NCBI GenBank assembly: GCA_022758935.1
Contig: JAEMQG010000068.1
Coordinates: 1-5,613 of the forward strand
From: Candidatus Nitrosopumilus sp.
GTDB lineage: Archaea; Thermoproteota; Nitrososphaeria; Nitrososphaerales; Nitrosopumilaceae
DNA: 5,613 bases
Reading direction: 5' to 3'
Shown here: piece by piece, positions 5,196 to 5,613 of the stretch
Numbering within the stretch: the stretch's first letter is position 1
How the letters are laid out: the number at the start of each line of letters is the position of its first letter
Program-made: the position numbers and the translations under genes
The notes under the pieces: model-generated
The model's input: only the letters and a program-made list of their open reading frames with translations
What the model was told of the DNA's origin: nothing
Databases searched by the model: none

Positions 5196-5613
5196 TTGTC
5201 TGAATTTGATAGTCTTGTAGAAAAATTACTAGTGCAAAAACCCGAATTAACTAGATCGGATATCGAAGAGCAAATTAGACATAAAAAAGAAAAGATTGGG
5301 GCAGGGTATCTAACAGATCAAGGAGCATTATTCTTAATTGCGTCTGATTTTGGAATTTCCTTATCAGATCCATTAAAAATAGAAATGGGATTAAAGGATC
5401 TTTATGCAGGTGCAAAAGAAATCTCTTTAGAAACCAGAGTTCTCAATGTATCTCCCGCTAAACAATTTTCCCGTAAAGATGGTTCGCCATTTTATCTTAG
5501 AACAATGACAGTGTACGACAAAAATTCAACTGCCAGTGTAAAATTATGTGACGATAATGCAAATCTACCTGGAATTGAAAATATTAAACCAGGAGATTTA
5601 ATTAAATTTATTA
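5196..5613 (+). CDS. RPA-like single-stranded DNA-binding protein, OB-fold (5' part)
   Basis: The frame runs from TTG at 5196 off the right edge, with 139 codons visible. Residues 1-66 form a helical N-terminal region (MSEFDSLVEKLL, then a charged helix and IGAGYLTDQGALFLIASDFGI) that matches archaeal replication factor A proteins. From about residue 68 an OB-fold begins (LYAGAKEISLETRVLNVSPAKQ, then DGSPFYLRTMTVYD, then GDLIKF at the edge). The protein coats single-stranded DNA in replication, repair and recombination. The TTG start is inferred because it yields the expected MSEF opening, and an in-frame TAG at 5172-5174 leaves only ATA and ATT as other near-cognate codons. Family members carry further OB-folds, which would lie beyond the window. 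It is divergent from the ABC operon and functionally unrelated to it. Confidence 0.88.
   Translation, partial: MSEFDSLVEKLLVQKPELTRSDIEEQIRHKKEKIGAGYLTDQGALFLIASDFGISLSDPLKIEMGLKDLYAGAKEISLETRVLNVSPAKQFSRKDGSPFYLRTMTVYDKNSTASVKLCDDNANLPGIENIKPGDLIKFI

Overview
The window looks like chromosomal DNA from a low-GC archaeon, most probably a Nitrosopumilus-like member of the Thaumarchaeota (Nitrososphaerota). The evidence is indirect: an RPA-type single-strand DNA-binding protein of the thaumarchaeal kind at the right edge, a tRNA-Gln with the archaeal A1-U72 acceptor pair and no encoded CCA, a DUF354 glycosyltransferase-like gene, strong A/T bias, TTG starts with TATA-like boxes at leaderless spacing, and very tight gene packing. 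The genus cannot be fixed by reading alone.

Layout, left to right. Positions 13-108 hold a perfect 15-bp tandem array (six full copies plus six bases), open in several frames, possibly inside the 3' end of a gene entering from the left. Next is a minus-strand gene (151-1290) for a degenerate nucleotide-sugar dehydrogenase that keeps a Rossmann-like N-terminus and a family-like C-terminus but lacks the catalytic cysteine motif. Divergently, 1354-2379 encodes a DUF354 GT-B-like protein from a TTG start. A tRNA-Gln(UUG) follows (2455-2527). Then 2588-3343 encodes a short dehydrogenase that has the cysteine but no C-terminal domain. Its stop overlaps the stop of a convergent minus-strand ABC exporter operon: ATPase 4085-5023, then permease ending at 3340, with overlapping coding regions. 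The window ends in the first 139 codons of an RPA/OB-fold gene on the plus strand (TTG start at 5196).

How the genes may work together. The DUF354 protein and the two dehydrogenase-like proteins plausibly belong to sugar-nucleotide or surface-glycan metabolism. The two dehydrogenases are complementary in what they have lost, which is the most interesting lead here. The ABC-2 pair is a self-contained exporter whose substrate is unknown, and an export role in the same glycan pathway is only a guess. The RPA gene and the tRNA are housekeeping. No mobile element, CRISPR array or rRNA was seen.
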